DNA of 64,000 nt from G963663775 sp963664255 (GTDB taxonomy: Bacteria; Bacillota; Clostridia; Oscillospirales; Butyricicoccaceae), in assembly GCA_963664255.1 (NCBI GenBank), contig OY760938.1:2046001-2110000 (forward strand). The letters run 5' to 3'. This document shows, piece after piece, positions 12,747-22,115 of the stretch. The position numbers and the translations under genes are program-made. The notes under the pieces were generated by a model that saw nothing but the letters and a program-made list of their open reading frames with translations, searched no databases and was not told where the DNA came from. The first letter of the stretch is position 1, and each line of letters begins with the position of its first letter.

Positions 12747-13790
12747 ATGTTATTTTCAGAAGTAGAATTTAAAAATTGTAAGCTTTCGAACCGGATTGTG
12801 CGCAGTGCAACCAATGACTATGCAGGTAATTTAGATGGAACGGTTAGTGAAAAGCAAATTTCGATTTATAATATACTTTCAAAAAATCAGGTTGGATTAA
12901 TTATAACGGGACATTATGCGGTTTCTGCTAGTGGTCGCAATGACATTCATCAAAATGCGTTGTGGGACGATTCTTTTATAAAGGGACATGAAGAATTAAC
13001 CAGTTTTGTACATCAAAATCATGGAAAAATTATTGCACAAATCAATCATGCGGGCGCAAAATCACAAAAAAACGCAATTATAGGGCAACCAGTTGCACCA
13101 AGTGCAGTGGAAAGCACCCCGGGAGTACTGCCACGTGCACTATCTGTAGACGAAATTCTAACCATAGAAGAAGACTTTGCAGCAGCAGCCTTGCGTGCGC
13201 AAAAGGCAGGGTATGATGGGGTGCAAATCCATTGTGCGCACGGCTATTTATTCTCTCAATTTATTGATGCGGCGTTTAATAAACGCACCGATTCGTATGG
13301 TGGCTGTGGGGAAAATCGTTTTCGGATTGTGCAAGAAACCATCCAAAGGGTGAAGCGGACAGTAGGCGAGCAATATCCTATTTTTCTAAAGATGCATATT
13401 AATGTCGGAAAGGGACAGGAGCAGTACGAATCAGAGGAGCTGTTGGAAATGCTGCAAACGGCACAAGCACTTGGCATAGAGGCAGTGGAATTGAGTGGTT
13501 GGGATTTTGCCAAAAAGAAACCCAAAGAGCGGCTGTATTATTATGATGAAGTACTTTCTTTACGCAAAAAGCTACACTTACCAATGATTTTAGTGGGAGG
13601 TATTCGTACCTTGGAGGAAATGGAGCGCGTTTTACAGGCAGGCATCGATATGGTTTCAATGTCACGCCCCTTTATTTGTCAGCCAGATGCGGTGTTAAGA
13701 CTGCAAAAAGGGGAAGTCTTGCAATGTATGGGTTGCTATGGCTGCTTTTCCTGTTATCAAAAATCTGGAAAGCACTGTGTACAGCATTGA
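12747..13790 (+). CDS. Old yellow enzyme family NADH:flavin oxidoreductase
   Basis: About 347 residues forming one FMN-binding TIM barrel. Recognisable: NRIVRSATNDYAG near the N-terminus, AQINHAGAKS, the active-site HCAHGYLFSQFIDAAFNKRTD region, RFRIVQETI, ILVGGIRTLEEME, and VSMSRPFICQP for FMN phosphate. The tail CMGCYGCFSC is a partial cysteine cluster; the FAD/NAD half of the long 2,4-dienoyl-CoA reductase type is absent. It likely reduces activated C=C bonds with NAD(P)H; the substrate is unknown. ATG 12747 is preferred (GTGAGG 12 bases upstream) over GTG 12729, which overlaps that site. The gene starts under 50 bp after the rRNA terminator. Confidence 0.87.
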   Translation: MLFSEVEFKNCKLSNRIVRSATNDYAGNLDGTVSEKQISIYNILSKNQVGLIITGHYAVSASGRNDIHQNALWDDSFIKGHEELTSFVHQNHGKIIAQINHAGAKSQKNAIIGQPVAPSAVESTPGVLPRALSVDEILTIEEDFAAAALRAQKAGYDGVQIHCAHGYLFSQFIDAAFNKRTDSYGGCGENRFRIVQETIQRVKRTVGEQYPIFLKMHINVGKGQEQYESEELLEMLQTAQALGIEAVELSGWDFAKKKPKERLYYYDEVLSLRKKLHLPMILVGGIRTLEEMERVLQAGIDMVSMSRPFICQPDAVLRLQKGEVLQCMGCYGCFSCYQKSGKHCVQH

Positions 13791-13868
13791 CAAGAAATTT
13801 GCTGCAATTCCGTGCGTCTTGCATAGGTGAAAGCTGTAAAATGCAAGTATTTTGTGGCAGAAAGGCGG

Positions 13869-13897
13869 TTTACTTTATCGCTGAAAAAGAGTATAAT
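13869..13897 (+). promoter_or_regulatory. Probable guaB promoter
   Basis: TTTACT (13869-13874), 17 bp, TATAAT (13892-13897), 74 bp before the guaB start. No purine riboswitch fold or PurR-type box was recognised in the leader. Confidence 0.5.
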
Positions 13898-13970
13898 TAG
13901 ACTAATACTATATTTGAGAGTAGCAGAATACTTGCCTGAAGCAGGACGATAAAAAAGGAGTAAGAACGAT

Positions 13971-15485
13971 ATGGCGTTTTATTTCACAGAGCCGTCACGC
14001 ACATTTAGTGAATATTTGTTGGTTCCAGGATATTCTTCTAAGGAATGCGTTCCGAGTAATGTCAGTTTGCGTACACCAATCGTAAAATACCGAAAGGGTG
14101 AAGAAGCCGCGCTATATGCGAATGTTCCGTTGGTTTCTGCTATCATGCAGTCGGTTTCTGGGGAAAAAATGGCGGTTGCATTGGCAAGAGAAGGCGGAAT
14201 CTCTTTTATTTACGGTTCGCAATCCATTGAAAGCGAAGCTGCGATGGTGGCACGTGTGAAAAGCTATAAAGCGGGATTTATCGTTTCTGATTCCAATGTG
14301 CGTCCAGAGCAGACATTGGCAGATGTTTTGTTGTTGAAGGAAAAAACTGGTCATTCGACTATGGCGGTTACAGAAGATGGTACTTCAAATGGAAAATTAC
14401 TAGGTATCATCACAAGCCGTGACTATCGTGTCAGCCGTATGTCGACGGATATAACGGTTGCAGAATTGATGACACCGTTTGAAAAGCTGATTACAGCACC
14501 AGATGATACCAGCCTCAAAAAAGCCAATGACATCATCTGGGACCACAAGCTGAATGCGTTGCCGCTGGTCGACAAAGACCAAAAACTGGTGTATATAGTT
14601 TTCCGTAAGGACTATGACAGCCATAAAGAAAATACACTGGAGTTGCTAGACGCCAATAAACGATATGTGGTAGGTGCAGGCATCAATACCCGCGATTTTG
14701 CAGAGCGTGTGCCGGCATTGGTCGAAGCAGGTGCAGACGTATTGTGCTTGGATTCTTCGGAAGGTTTTTCCGAATGGCAGAAGACGGCGATTGAATGGAT
14801 TCGTGAGCAGTACGGTGACCGGGTCAAAGTTGGTGCGGGCAATGTAGTTGACCGAGAAGGCTTTCGATTCTTAGCCGAATGCGGTGCGGATTTTGTTAAG
14901 GTCGGCATTGGCGGCGGTTCTATCTGTATCACACGTGAACAGAAGGGCATTGGACGCGGACAAGCCACCGCTTTGATTGAAGTGGCAAAGGCGCGTGATG
15001 ATTATTTTATGGAAACCGGTGTTTATGTGCCGATTTGTTCAGATGGCGGCATCGTGCATGATTATCATGTTACCTTGGCGTTGGCAATGGGCGCTGATTT
15101 CCTGATGCTCGGTCGTTATTTTGCACGATTTGATGAATCTCCCACCAATCGCGTGCGTGTCAACGGCAGTTATATGAAGGAATATTGGGGCGAAGGCTCT
15201 GCGCGCGCTCGTAACTGGCAGCGCTACGATATGGGTGGCGATAAGAAACTGTCCTTTGAAGAGGGCGTGGATTCTTATGTGCCGTATGCAGGCAGCTTAA
15301 AGGATAATCTGTCGCAGACGTTGAGCAAGGTTCGTTCGACCATGTGCAACTGCGGTGCACTCACCATTCCGGAGATGCAGAAAAAGGCAAAGATTACAGT
15401 CGTATCCTCCACTTCGATTGTCGAAGGCGGCGCACACGATGTGACGCTGAAGGAAACAGCAGTGGGCGGCATCAATCAACAATAA
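13971..15485 (+). CDS. guaB: IMP dehydrogenase
   Basis: Oxidises IMP to XMP with NAD+, the first committed step of GMP synthesis. 504 residues: the TIM barrel is split by a CBS pair at about 100-225 (TVAELMTPF, ALPLVDKDQ). The catalytic loop GGGSICITREQKGIGRGQ holds Cys319. Also seen: ICSDGGIVHDYHVTLALAMGAD for IMP phosphate and EGSARARNW for the mobile flap region. The wording of these motifs fits the clostridial IMPDH variant rather than the E. coli form (GPGSICTTR). RBS AAGGAG. It stands alone between a promoter and a terminator. Confidence 0.96.
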   Translation: MAFYFTEPSRTFSEYLLVPGYSSKECVPSNVSLRTPIVKYRKGEEAALYANVPLVSAIMQSVSGEKMAVALAREGGISFIYGSQSIESEAAMVARVKSYKAGFIVSDSNVRPEQTLADVLLLKEKTGHSTMAVTEDGTSNGKLLGIITSRDYRVSRMSTDITVAELMTPFEKLITAPDDTSLKKANDIIWDHKLNALPLVDKDQKLVYIVFRKDYDSHKENTLELLDANKRYVVGAGINTRDFAERVPALVEAGADVLCLDSSEGFSEWQKTAIEWIREQYGDRVKVGAGNVVDREGFRFLAECGADFVKVGIGGGSICITREQKGIGRGQATALIEVAKARDDYFMETGVYVPICSDGGIVHDYHVTLALAMGADFLMLGRYFARFDESPTNRVRVNGSYMKEYWGEGSARARNWQRYDMGGDKKLSFEEGVDSYVPYAGSLKDNLSQTLSKVRSTMCNCGALTIPEMQKKAKITVVSSTSIVEGGAHDVTLKETAVGGINQQ

Positions 15486-15497
15486 GATACAGTTTTC

Positions 15498-15531
15498 AAT
15501 CCCTGTGGGCGAAAACCCGCAGGGATTTTTA
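15498..15531 (+). terminator. guaB terminator
   Basis: AATCCCTGTGGG (15498-15509) pairs with CCCGCAGGGATT (15516-15527, one G-T pair) and is followed by TTTTATA. The next gene starts about 60 bp later. Confidence 0.82.
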
Positions 15532-15590
15532 TAAAAAGTGATGTAAAGTATACGTTTATAGCGCGTAGGTTTACATATGAGGGAGAAAAA

Positions 15591-16259
15591 ATGATGCAAG
15601 GTGCAATTTTTGATATGGACGGTACACTGTTGGATTCTATGCCGGTGTGGGACCAGCTTTCGCAGCGGTTTTTAGGGCAATTCGGTATTCAGGTCACCAA
15701 AGAAGATTATGTTGCCATTGAAGGCACGACACAGCTGCAAGGTGCACGCTATTTTGCAGAAAAATATCCGCAGATTCCATTGACACCAGAGCAAATTGTA
15801 GATGGTTTAAATCAAATTATCACACAGAGATATGAGCAAATTGCCAAGCCGAAAGATGGTATTGTGCGCTTTTTAGCGGGATTGCGTGCAAAAGGCATTC
15901 CTTGCAGTATTGCAACACTGACGGCAAGGCACCATGCGGAAAAGGCACTGCGGGACTGCGGAATGTGGGAATATTTTGACTTTATGCTGACCATTGAAGA
16001 CGTGGGTGTCAGCAAGCGCGACCCTGCGATTTATTTGCAGGCGGCGGAAAAAATGGGATGCCAAGCAACACAGTGTATGGTGTTTGAAGATGCCCCATAT
16101 GCGGCGGAAACAGCTAAAAAAGCTGGTTTTTTGGTGTGTGGTGTGTTGGAACCTGCATATGCTGCAGGGCATCAGCTGTTGCAGAAGGTCAGCGATATGG
16201 TCATTGAAAACAGCTATGATGAAATTGAAGCGCATTTCTCGCAAACAACGGCTGGATAA
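15591..16259 (+). CDS. HAD-superfamily phosphatase (phosphoglucomutase/phosphatase-like)
   Basis: 222 residues with the four HAD motifs: FDMDGTLLDS (I), SIATLTA (II), the Lys of VSKRDP (III) and VFEDAPYAAETAKKAG (IV). A helical cap follows motif I. It probably dephosphorylates a small phosphorylated metabolite; the substrate cannot be told. The Asp of motif IV is part of EDAPYA as in beta-PGM/GS1-like members. It shares the plus-strand unit with the MATE gene, 32 bp downstream. Confidence 0.88.
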   Translation: MMQGAIFDMDGTLLDSMPVWDQLSQRFLGQFGIQVTKEDYVAIEGTTQLQGARYFAEKYPQIPLTPEQIVDGLNQIITQRYEQIAKPKDGIVRFLAGLRAKGIPCSIATLTARHHAEKALRDCGMWEYFDFMLTIEDVGVSKRDPAIYLQAAEKMGCQATQCMVFEDAPYAAETAKKAGFLVCGVLEPAYAAGHQLLQKVSDMVIENSYDEIEAHFSQTTAG

Positions 16260-16291
16260 ATGCCGTGTGAAAGAAGGAAAGGTAAAATCAG

Positions 16292-17683
16292 ATGAAAGAA
16301 GAGCAACAGGAGCGAAAGCTCAATAAAATGGCAACCATGCCAGTCGGTCGATTGTTAGCATCCATGGCAATGCCTGCCATCATTGCGATGTTAATTCAAG
16401 CACTATACAATATTGTGGACAGCATTTTTGTGTCAAGAGTCAGTGCAGAGGCATTTTTGTCGGTTTCCTTGGCGTTTCCACTGCAAATGCTGCTGATTGC
16501 GGTTGCAGTGGGCAGCGGTGTTGGTTTGAACTCCCTCATTGCCCGCCGTTTGGGTGAGGGGAATCCAGAGGAAGCGGGAAGAGCGGCAACGCATGGCATT
16601 TTGCTCGCTGTATGCAGTTGGGTGATTTTTCTGCTCATTGCGATATTTGCCACAAAACCGTATTTCGAGGCGTTTACACAGAATGCAGAAGTGTTTCAGG
16701 CGGGTTCAGACTATGTGCACATTGTCTTAGGGCTGTCTGTATTCGGGTTGGTTTCGCTTTCGGTTGAAAAAATGATTCAAGCAACGGGGAACATGATGAT
16801 GCCCATGCTGCAGGATGCGGCGGGTGCAATCGTCAATGTTGTGCTAGACCCGATTTTGATTTTCGGATGGTTTGGTTTGCCGAAAATGGGGGTTGCAGGT
16901 GCAGCAACGGCGACTGTTATCGGACAAGCGGTCAGTATGACCATTGGTTTGTTTGTGATGTTCCGGAAAAAGCATGATTTTCAGGTGCAGTTTAAGGGCT
17001 TTCGATTTTCCAAAAGCATGGTCGTGCAAATTTATCAGGTGGGTCTGCCGGCAATCATTATGCAGGCGATTGTGTCCATCATGTTGACGGGTATGAATGC
17101 GATTTTAACACCGCTTTCTGCAACTGCCGTATCGGTTTTAAGCGGTGTATATTTTAAAGTGCAAAGCTTTATTTTCATGCCCGTATTTGGTTTGACACAG
17201 GGTGCAATGCCGATTATGGGATATAATTATGGGGCGCGGAACAAAGACCGCTTGATGCAGACATATAAAATCACCTTTATCGCGGCTTTCTGCATTATGC
17301 TGATTGGCACCATACTGTTTTGGACGTGCCACAATCAAATTCTCGCAATGTTTCAGGCAACACCAGAAATGTATGAAATTGGCGTGCCGGCGCTGCACAT
17401 CATCAGCCTGTCATTTGTTGGCGCGGCATTTGGCATTGTCAATTCGGTGATGTTCCAAGCGGTGGGATATGGTTTGGCAAGCTTGATTGTTTCCGCGGTG
17501 CGCCAACTGGTTGCAATCCTGCCCGCAGCGTGGCTGCTAGCGCATTTTGTTGGTCTGGGCGCGGTATGGTATGCCTTTCTCATTGCAGAAATCTTTGCAT
17601 TTTTGGTATCTACCGTGTTTTTACTGCGGATTTATCGAAGCAAGATTGTGCCGCTTGCACAGCCGCACAGCAAGGCTGGGTGA
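16292..17683 (+). CDS. MATE family efflux transporter
   Basis: 463 residues with about 12 membrane segments in two homologous halves, each starting with a typical MATE helix (MPAIIAMLIQALYNIVDSIF; GLPAIIMQAIVSIMLTGMN). Probably exports cationic or drug-like compounds with Na+ or H+ antiport; the substrate is unknown. Start ATG 16292 has GAAGGAAAGG upstream. Confidence 0.92.
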   Translation: MKEEQQERKLNKMATMPVGRLLASMAMPAIIAMLIQALYNIVDSIFVSRVSAEAFLSVSLAFPLQMLLIAVAVGSGVGLNSLIARRLGEGNPEEAGRAATHGILLAVCSWVIFLLIAIFATKPYFEAFTQNAEVFQAGSDYVHIVLGLSVFGLVSLSVEKMIQATGNMMMPMLQDAAGAIVNVVLDPILIFGWFGLPKMGVAGAATATVIGQAVSMTIGLFVMFRKKHDFQVQFKGFRFSKSMVVQIYQVGLPAIIMQAIVSIMLTGMNAILTPLSATAVSVLSGVYFKVQSFIFMPVFGLTQGAMPIMGYNYGARNKDRLMQTYKITFIAAFCIMLIGTILFWTCHNQILAMFQATPEMYEIGVPALHIISLSFVGAAFGIVNSVMFQAVGYGLASLIVSAVRQLVAILPAAWLLAHFVGLGAVWYAFLIAEIFAFLVSTVFLLRIYRSKIVPLAQPHSKAG

Positions 17684-17694
17684 TTAGCCACATA

Positions 17695-17744
17695 AAAACC
17701 CCCCCTTTGTCTACCGGCTTTTGGTCGGACAAGGGGGGTTTTGC
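17695..17744. terminator. Bidirectional terminator between convergent genes
   Basis: AAAACCCCCCCTTTGTC (17695-17711) pairs with GACAAGGGGGGTTTT (17728-17742). T-runs on both strands let it stop the MATE transcript and the opposing dac transcript. Confidence 0.8.
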
Positions 17745-17753
17745 TGTGTAAAG

Positions 17754-19073
17754 TTATCGATAGCGGTTACGAATGGATTGCTGTTTACGGTGATGGCGTC
17801 TTTTCAGACGGAGAAACCGATAGAGAAGGGTCAATATAAAGATACCTGCAAGGGTAAGTACGGAATACTTAAAGAAGCGGCTGCGGAAGAAATTTTCCAG
17901 CTTGTCCGCATAATAGAGCACCTTTGAGAGGGAAACGTCGCTCATCGCCACCAAATCAACCGTACCATAGGTGAACCCATCATAGCTGACGGTCATATGC
18001 CCCAAGACATCGCCTTCCTTGATAGGCGCGGTCTGGTCCTCGGGAAGGACCAGCTTGCGCTCCAAATCCTCTGGCTGCAGGTCTGTGGGCACTAGCGCGG
18101 AAAGTGAAGCGTTGGTTTGCAGCACCACGCTGTCCGCTTCTGTGGACAGACGCACCGGAATTTCGGTGATGCTTTCATCCTTAGAAACCAGCTCCTTGGA
18201 TTTGTAATTCGTGTATCCCCACTCAAACAGTCGTTTGGTTTCGGTGAAGCTTTTTGCAACCTGTCCTTCCGGCTGTGCACAGCCCAGCACCACGCTCAGC
18301 AGTCTGCCGCCGTTTTTTTCTGCGATGGATACCAAGCAGTAGCCAGCTTCACTGGTGTGTCCGGTTTTGATGCCCTTGCAGTATGTATAGAAAGAGGGGT
18401 CACTTTTGCGCAGGGTCAGGGCATTTGTGGTGTAAATCTTGCGAGCAGGGTGCAGATTGGTTGCCTGCAAGGTTTTTTGTGCGGTGTTGGCGATTTCTGC
18501 AAAGGTTTCGTTTTGCATTGCCGCCTGTGCAATGAGATACAGGTCGTGTGCGGTGGTATAATGGTTTTCGTTATGCAAGCCATTGGGGTTTGCAAAGTGT
18601 GTGCCCGTACAGCCAAGCGCGGCGGCACGTGCATTCATCATGTCCACAAATGCATCAATCGAGCCTGCCACATGGCGCGCCAGAATGGTGGCAGCTTCGT
18701 TTGCAGAGGGCAGCATTAGGCAGTACAGCAAATCGTGCACTGTCATGGTTTCGCCCACCAGAATGCCGGCGTTAGATGAGCCGGGCGCAATCGTGGCAAA
18801 GTCCTCTTTTTCAGCGGTTATGGTATCGTCCAGATTGGCATTTTCCAGCACGAGGAGTGCAGTCATGATTTTTGTGGTGGATGCAGGATAACGTTTTTCG
18901 TCTGCACTTTTTTGATAGAGCACCATCCCGCTGTCAGGGTCTGCCAGATAAACAGCAGTTGCCTCAATATTGGGGTCCTCTAAAGCATAGGCAGAGAGGG
19001 GAAAGACGGAAATCGTCACTACAAAAATACACAGCAGTGCAGTGATACGGTGTTGCAGGGCATTAGCTTTCAT
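17754..19073 (-). CDS. dacF: D-alanyl-D-alanine carboxypeptidase (penicillin-binding protein, DacF type)
   Basis: Trims the terminal D-Ala of peptidoglycan stem peptides. 439 residues: signal peptide (ITALLCIFVVTISVFPLSAYA), S11 peptidase domain with SxxK in ASTTK, SxN in PSANE and KTG in IKTGHT, then the C-terminal beta domain and a final membrane helix (SVLTLAGIFILTLLYRFL). Start ATG 19073 has GGAGG 5 bases upstream; the frame stays open to 19361 but that extension overlaps the upstream small gene and has no signal. It overlaps the small Cys-rich gene by 11 bp, so they are co-translated. The gene symbol is by family; the exact subfamily (DacF or DacB) is uncertain. Confidence 0.92.
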   Translation of the reverse strand: MKANALQHRITALLCIFVVTISVFPLSAYALEDPNIEATAVYLADPDSGMVLYQKSADEKRYPASTTKIMTALLVLENANLDDTITAEKEDFATIAPGSSNAGILVGETMTVHDLLYCLMLPSANEAATILARHVAGSIDAFVDMMNARAAALGCTGTHFANPNGLHNENHYTTAHDLYLIAQAAMQNETFAEIANTAQKTLQATNLHPARKIYTTNALTLRKSDPSFYTYCKGIKTGHTSEAGYCLVSIAEKNGGRLLSVVLGCAQPEGQVAKSFTETKRLFEWGYTNYKSKELVSKDESITEIPVRLSTEADSVVLQTNASLSALVPTDLQPEDLERKLVLPEDQTAPIKEGDVLGHMTVSYDGFTYGTVDLVAMSDVSLSKVLYYADKLENFFRSRFFKYSVLTLAGIFILTLLYRFLRLKRRHHRKQQSIRNRYR

Positions 19074-19299
19074 CAGGGTCCTCCAAAGAAAAGTCGGCGT
19101 TGGTATATTGCTTGCGAAAAACCGCAGGCTTAGGCGGGATGCGGCGCAATGGGTCATAGCGAAAGGCGCGGCAATGGTGCGCCGCCGATACAATGCCGTG
19201 ACGCTTACACAGGACATTTTGGCTGTCGAGTGCCCGTGCATGGCGGCAATATGCACAGTGTGGCTCGATATTTTTACGAAACAATCCCCTTTGTGCCAT
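19063..19299 (-). CDS. Small Cys-rich clostridial protein of unknown function
   Basis: 78 residues with a C-x2-C pair (HCAYCRHA), a third Cys in VLCKRHG and a fourth in HHCRAFRYDPL, ending RIPPKP... This layout recurs in short conserved clostridial proteins, probably a small zinc or Fe-S binding fold. It overlaps dacF by 11 bp and is 45 bp from the ylbJ-like stop at 19345, so the three form one minus-strand unit. No function is assigned. Confidence 0.68.
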   Translation of the reverse strand: MAQRGLFRKNIEPHCAYCRHARALDSQNVLCKRHGIVSAAHHCRAFRYDPLRRIPPKPAVFRKQYTNADFSLEDPDES

Positions 19300-19344
19300 A
19301 GAAACACATCCCTTAGAAACGTATGGTTATCATTATAAACCATT

Positions 19345-20469
19345 TTACCTATACTTTCCACAGTTAAATGTTAACAAAATAATAACAATGAGGAGCGATA
19401 AACAGGCAGAATTACAAAACATCGGGAATATGTCGCCAGACACAAGCGCAGAAGAAACCGAAAAAACAGACAATGCACGCGGCATAGCGGCATAAATCAC
19501 GCGGGTCAGCAGGGCGGCAAGAATGCCATGCAGGAGTTTGCCGCGTGTATGCAGGCGTGCCGACAACCCAAGGGGTTTTAGTAGGGCAAGCGTTTGAAAA
19601 TGCACAGAAACACCACCGAAAGCCAATAAAAAAGACAGAATCGGCAGCAAAAACCGTTGCCGCAGTGCGAGTGCAGGCAGCTGCATGATGCCACAGGTTA
19701 GCTCGACGATGCCGGAACAAAAGACTGCCGTCAGCGTGGCAGGTAAATGCAGCAGGCGCAGCAATGGTGCAAACAGGGCGCTGAGTAGTCCAAAAACGCC
19801 AATCGCCTGCAATACTGCAAGCAATAGCGAAGCGGTGGTGATGAAGGCGGTGACGAGCAGGGCGGTTTGCAGCGCTTGCTGGACAGCAGCGGTGAAGCAG
19901 GCAGGAAATTGCTGCATGGAGGGAAGCCGCGTCACCGCACGCGCAGGGGGTGTGCCGATTTGCAGCGAACGGTGCGGCAACAGCAATCCAACGAGCAAGG
20001 CGGAAACCGCATGGATGCCATACAGCATCATGCCCGTACGCGCAGAACCGCACACCCCAATCCCTGCCACACCCAGAATGAAAGCAGGCCCTGTGTTGTT
20101 GCAGAAGCCCAGCAGACGTTCGGCTTCGGTGGCAGAAATCTGTCGGGTTTGATACAGCTTGCAAACCGTTTGCGCCCCCACAGGATAGCCGCCCGTCAAT
20201 CCGAGCAGCAACGCCGCCGCACCCACTCCGCTGACGCCATACAGCCGCCGCATCGGAGCGGTGAGCACACTGCCGAGCAGGGAGGCAAGACCGCTGTCCA
20301 CCAGCAGTGCGCCTGCAATGAAAAACGGAAACAGAGCTGGAATCGCGGTCATAAAGGAAAGCTGAAGACCTGCGCGCACCGCCTGCGCCGAAAGCGCGGC
20401 ATGACGCATCAGCAGCAGAAACAACAGTGCGGCGAGCAGTGGAAACCAGAAAGCGGCAATGCGTTTCAA
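19345..20469 (-). CDS. ylbJ: YlbJ-like sporulation integral membrane protein
   Basis: About 374 residues, eight or more hydrophobic helices, with the YlbJ / nucleoside-recognition (Gate) signature GLTGGYPVGAQ and GFCNNTGPAFILG. In Bacillus ylbJ is needed for spore development. TTG 20469 is chosen because GGGGGG lies 7 bases upstream; the frame is open to 20520 with ATG at 20502 as an alternative. It heads the minus-strand unit that includes dacF. The overlapping 453-codon frame is a shadow. Confidence 0.85.
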   Translation of the reverse strand: MKRIAAFWFPLLAALLFLLLMRHAALSAQAVRAGLQLSFMTAIPALFPFFIAGALLVDSGLASLLGSVLTAPMRRLYGVSGVGAAALLLGLTGGYPVGAQTVCKLYQTRQISATEAERLLGFCNNTGPAFILGVAGIGVCGSARTGMMLYGIHAVSALLVGLLLPHRSLQIGTPPARAVTRLPSMQQFPACFTAAVQQALQTALLVTAFITTASLLLAVLQAIGVFGLLSALFAPLLRLLHLPATLTAVFCSGIVELTCGIMQLPALALRQRFLLPILSFLLAFGGVSVHFQTLALLKPLGLSARLHTRGKLLHGILAALLTRVIYAAMPRALSVFSVSSALVSGDIFPMFCNSACLSLLIVIILLTFNCGKYR

Positions 20470-20569
20470 AAGCAATCCCCCCCTTTTTGTGTTGTGCTTC
20501 ATTATATCGCTTGGCGGCAAGTTTCATGCCGCGCCTGCATAAGAATAGTACAGAATGGAGGCCATCGAC

Positions 20570-20848
20570 ATGGAACAATCGTTGTTTAAACGCTTTCGAC
20601 AGCGTGCGGAACAATCTCTGCTTGTGGATGATTTGACACCGCAGCTGGCACGCATTGAAATTATTGGGGATAAACGGGTGTTGGTAGAGAATCACAAAGG
20701 GATTTTGGAATATGGGGACACCTGTATGCGCATCAACTGCGGCACGATGATGATACAAATTATGGGGCATCATCTGACACTACGTGCACTTTCTCTGTCC
20801 GAATTGGCAGTCACCGGAAAAATCACAGCGGTGCAATATGTGACATAA
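20570..20848 (+). CDS. yqfC: Sporulation protein YqfC
   Basis: 92 residues of the YabP/YqfC family: PQLARIEIIGDKRVLVENHK, then ILEYGD and KITAVQYV. In Bacillus yqfC-yqfD are transcribed in the mother cell. ATG 20570 is preferred since GGAGG sits 9 bases upstream; ATG 20555 would overlap it. It heads the long operon through mutS2. Confidence 0.87.
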   Translation: MEQSLFKRFRQRAEQSLLVDDLTPQLARIEIIGDKRVLVENHKGILEYGDTCMRINCGTMMIQIMGHHLTLRALSLSELAVTGKITAVQYVT

Positions 20849-20861
20849 GGGGTCTTAAAAC

Positions 20862-22115
20862 ATGGCATTCAAACGAGCGTTGTTGTATTTGGGTGGAACA
20901 CTGCGCATTCGTGTGCGGGGTGCTTCCATCGAACGATTTTTGAATCTTTGTGCGCGGCATGACATCCGTCTGCGGCAAATCGAACGCGTGGATTTTGGGG
21001 TGCTGTGTGCCACGGTGTCCATACGGGATTTTCGGCGGCTGCGCGGCTGTATGGGACGCTCAGGCTGTCGGATTCGGGTGCTGCAGCGGCAGGGCGGACC
21101 GTTTTTGCTGCGGCAGTTGCAAGGCCGCTATGTTCTGTTTGCGGGATTGGGGGCACTGATGTGTCTGAGCATTGTGCTGACTCAATTTTTATGGGGCATT
21201 CGCCTGATTGTGCCAGAGAGCATTTCCACCGCAGAGGTTTTGCAGCACTTGCAGGCACTGGGGGTGCATACGGGGAAACGCATGGATGCCATTGATTTGG
21301 ATGCCGTACAGACGGGATTGCTGCAAGAAATGCCAACGCTGTCGTTTGTGTCCGTCACCTTGCAGGGCAATCGATTGGATGTGCAGGTGTATGTCCGCAC
21401 CCCAAAGCCCACGATGATTGACCAGGCACTGCCCACCAGTGTGGTGGCAACACAAACCGGTATCATCACCAAAATCAATGTATATCAAGGCACTGCGGTG
21501 AAAAAAGTGGGCGATTTGGTGCAGCAAGGCGAAACGTTGGCTTCGGCACTGGTATTGCCGACTGTCGAGCAGGGGCAGGCACGGCTGGTGCACGCACGCG
21601 CGGATGTGGAGGCGCGCACATGGTATGAGGTGACCGCCAAGCGCGTGCTCACAGGCACGGAAAAGCAGTTTACCGACAAGGAACGGTCACAATATGCACT
21701 GGTGTTTGGGAAAAAACGTGTGAATTTCTATTTTGGGTGTGGTATTTCCGATACGGAATGTGATAAAATAATACAAGAGTATCAAATTACCTTTGCAGAC
21801 CATTTTACAGTACCCATTCGTTTGGTGCGGCAGACCTATCGCTATTATGAGCAGGTGCCAGCGCAGGCGCAGGAAGATTTGGTGCGCCAAGAAATGGAGC
21901 AGAATGCACTGGCGCGTTTGGAGTCGAGCATACAGGGCACCATCACAGCGTACAGCTCGGTGTTTCGCATACTGGACGGCGGCGCAGAGCTGACCCTATA
22001 TGCAGAGTGCAAAGAACAAATTGGGCAGGAGATTTTAGACCAGCAGCAGCTGCCTGCACCGATGGAAGGAGAACAGGAGAATGACGGAACAGACCTTGCA
22101 AATAGAACGGATTGA
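20862..22115 (+). CDS. yqfD: Sporulation protein YqfD
   Basis: 417 residues: N-terminal soluble region rich in basic residues, one membrane helix (YVLFAGLGALMCLSIVLTQFL), then an outer domain with ATQTGIITKINVYQGTAVKKVG and the tail ITAYSSVFRILDGGAELTLYAE. This matches YqfD, a sporulation membrane protein needed in the mother cell. It lies 13 bp after yqfC and overlaps phoH by 35 bp. Confidence 0.88.
   Translation: MAFKRALLYLGGTLRIRVRGASIERFLNLCARHDIRLRQIERVDFGVLCATVSIRDFRRLRGCMGRSGCRIRVLQRQGGPFLLRQLQGRYVLFAGLGALMCLSIVLTQFLWGIRLIVPESISTAEVLQHLQALGVHTGKRMDAIDLDAVQTGLLQEMPTLSFVSVTLQGNRLDVQVYVRTPKPTMIDQALPTSVVATQTGIITKINVYQGTAVKKVGDLVQQGETLASALVLPTVEQGQARLVHARADVEARTWYEVTAKRVLTGTEKQFTDKERSQYALVFGKKRVNFYFGCGISDTECDKIIQEYQITFADHFTVPIRLVRQTYRYYEQVPAQAQEDLVRQEMEQNALARLESSIQGTITAYSSVFRILDGGAELTLYAECKEQIGQEILDQQQLPAPMEGEQENDGTDLANRTD

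Noticed and set aside
13791..13970. Purine riboswitch before guaB
   Set aside because: The conserved aptamer core and paired loops were not found; only a promoter is visible.
19074..19361. N-terminal extension of the carboxypeptidase to 19361
   Set aside because: The signal peptide and GGAGG mark 19073 as the start, and the extension overlaps a separate small gene.
19412..20773. 453-codon minus-strand frame overlapping the YlbJ-like gene
   Set aside because: It is an alternative frame of a real membrane protein gene, without domains and with scattered Cys/Arg/Ala.
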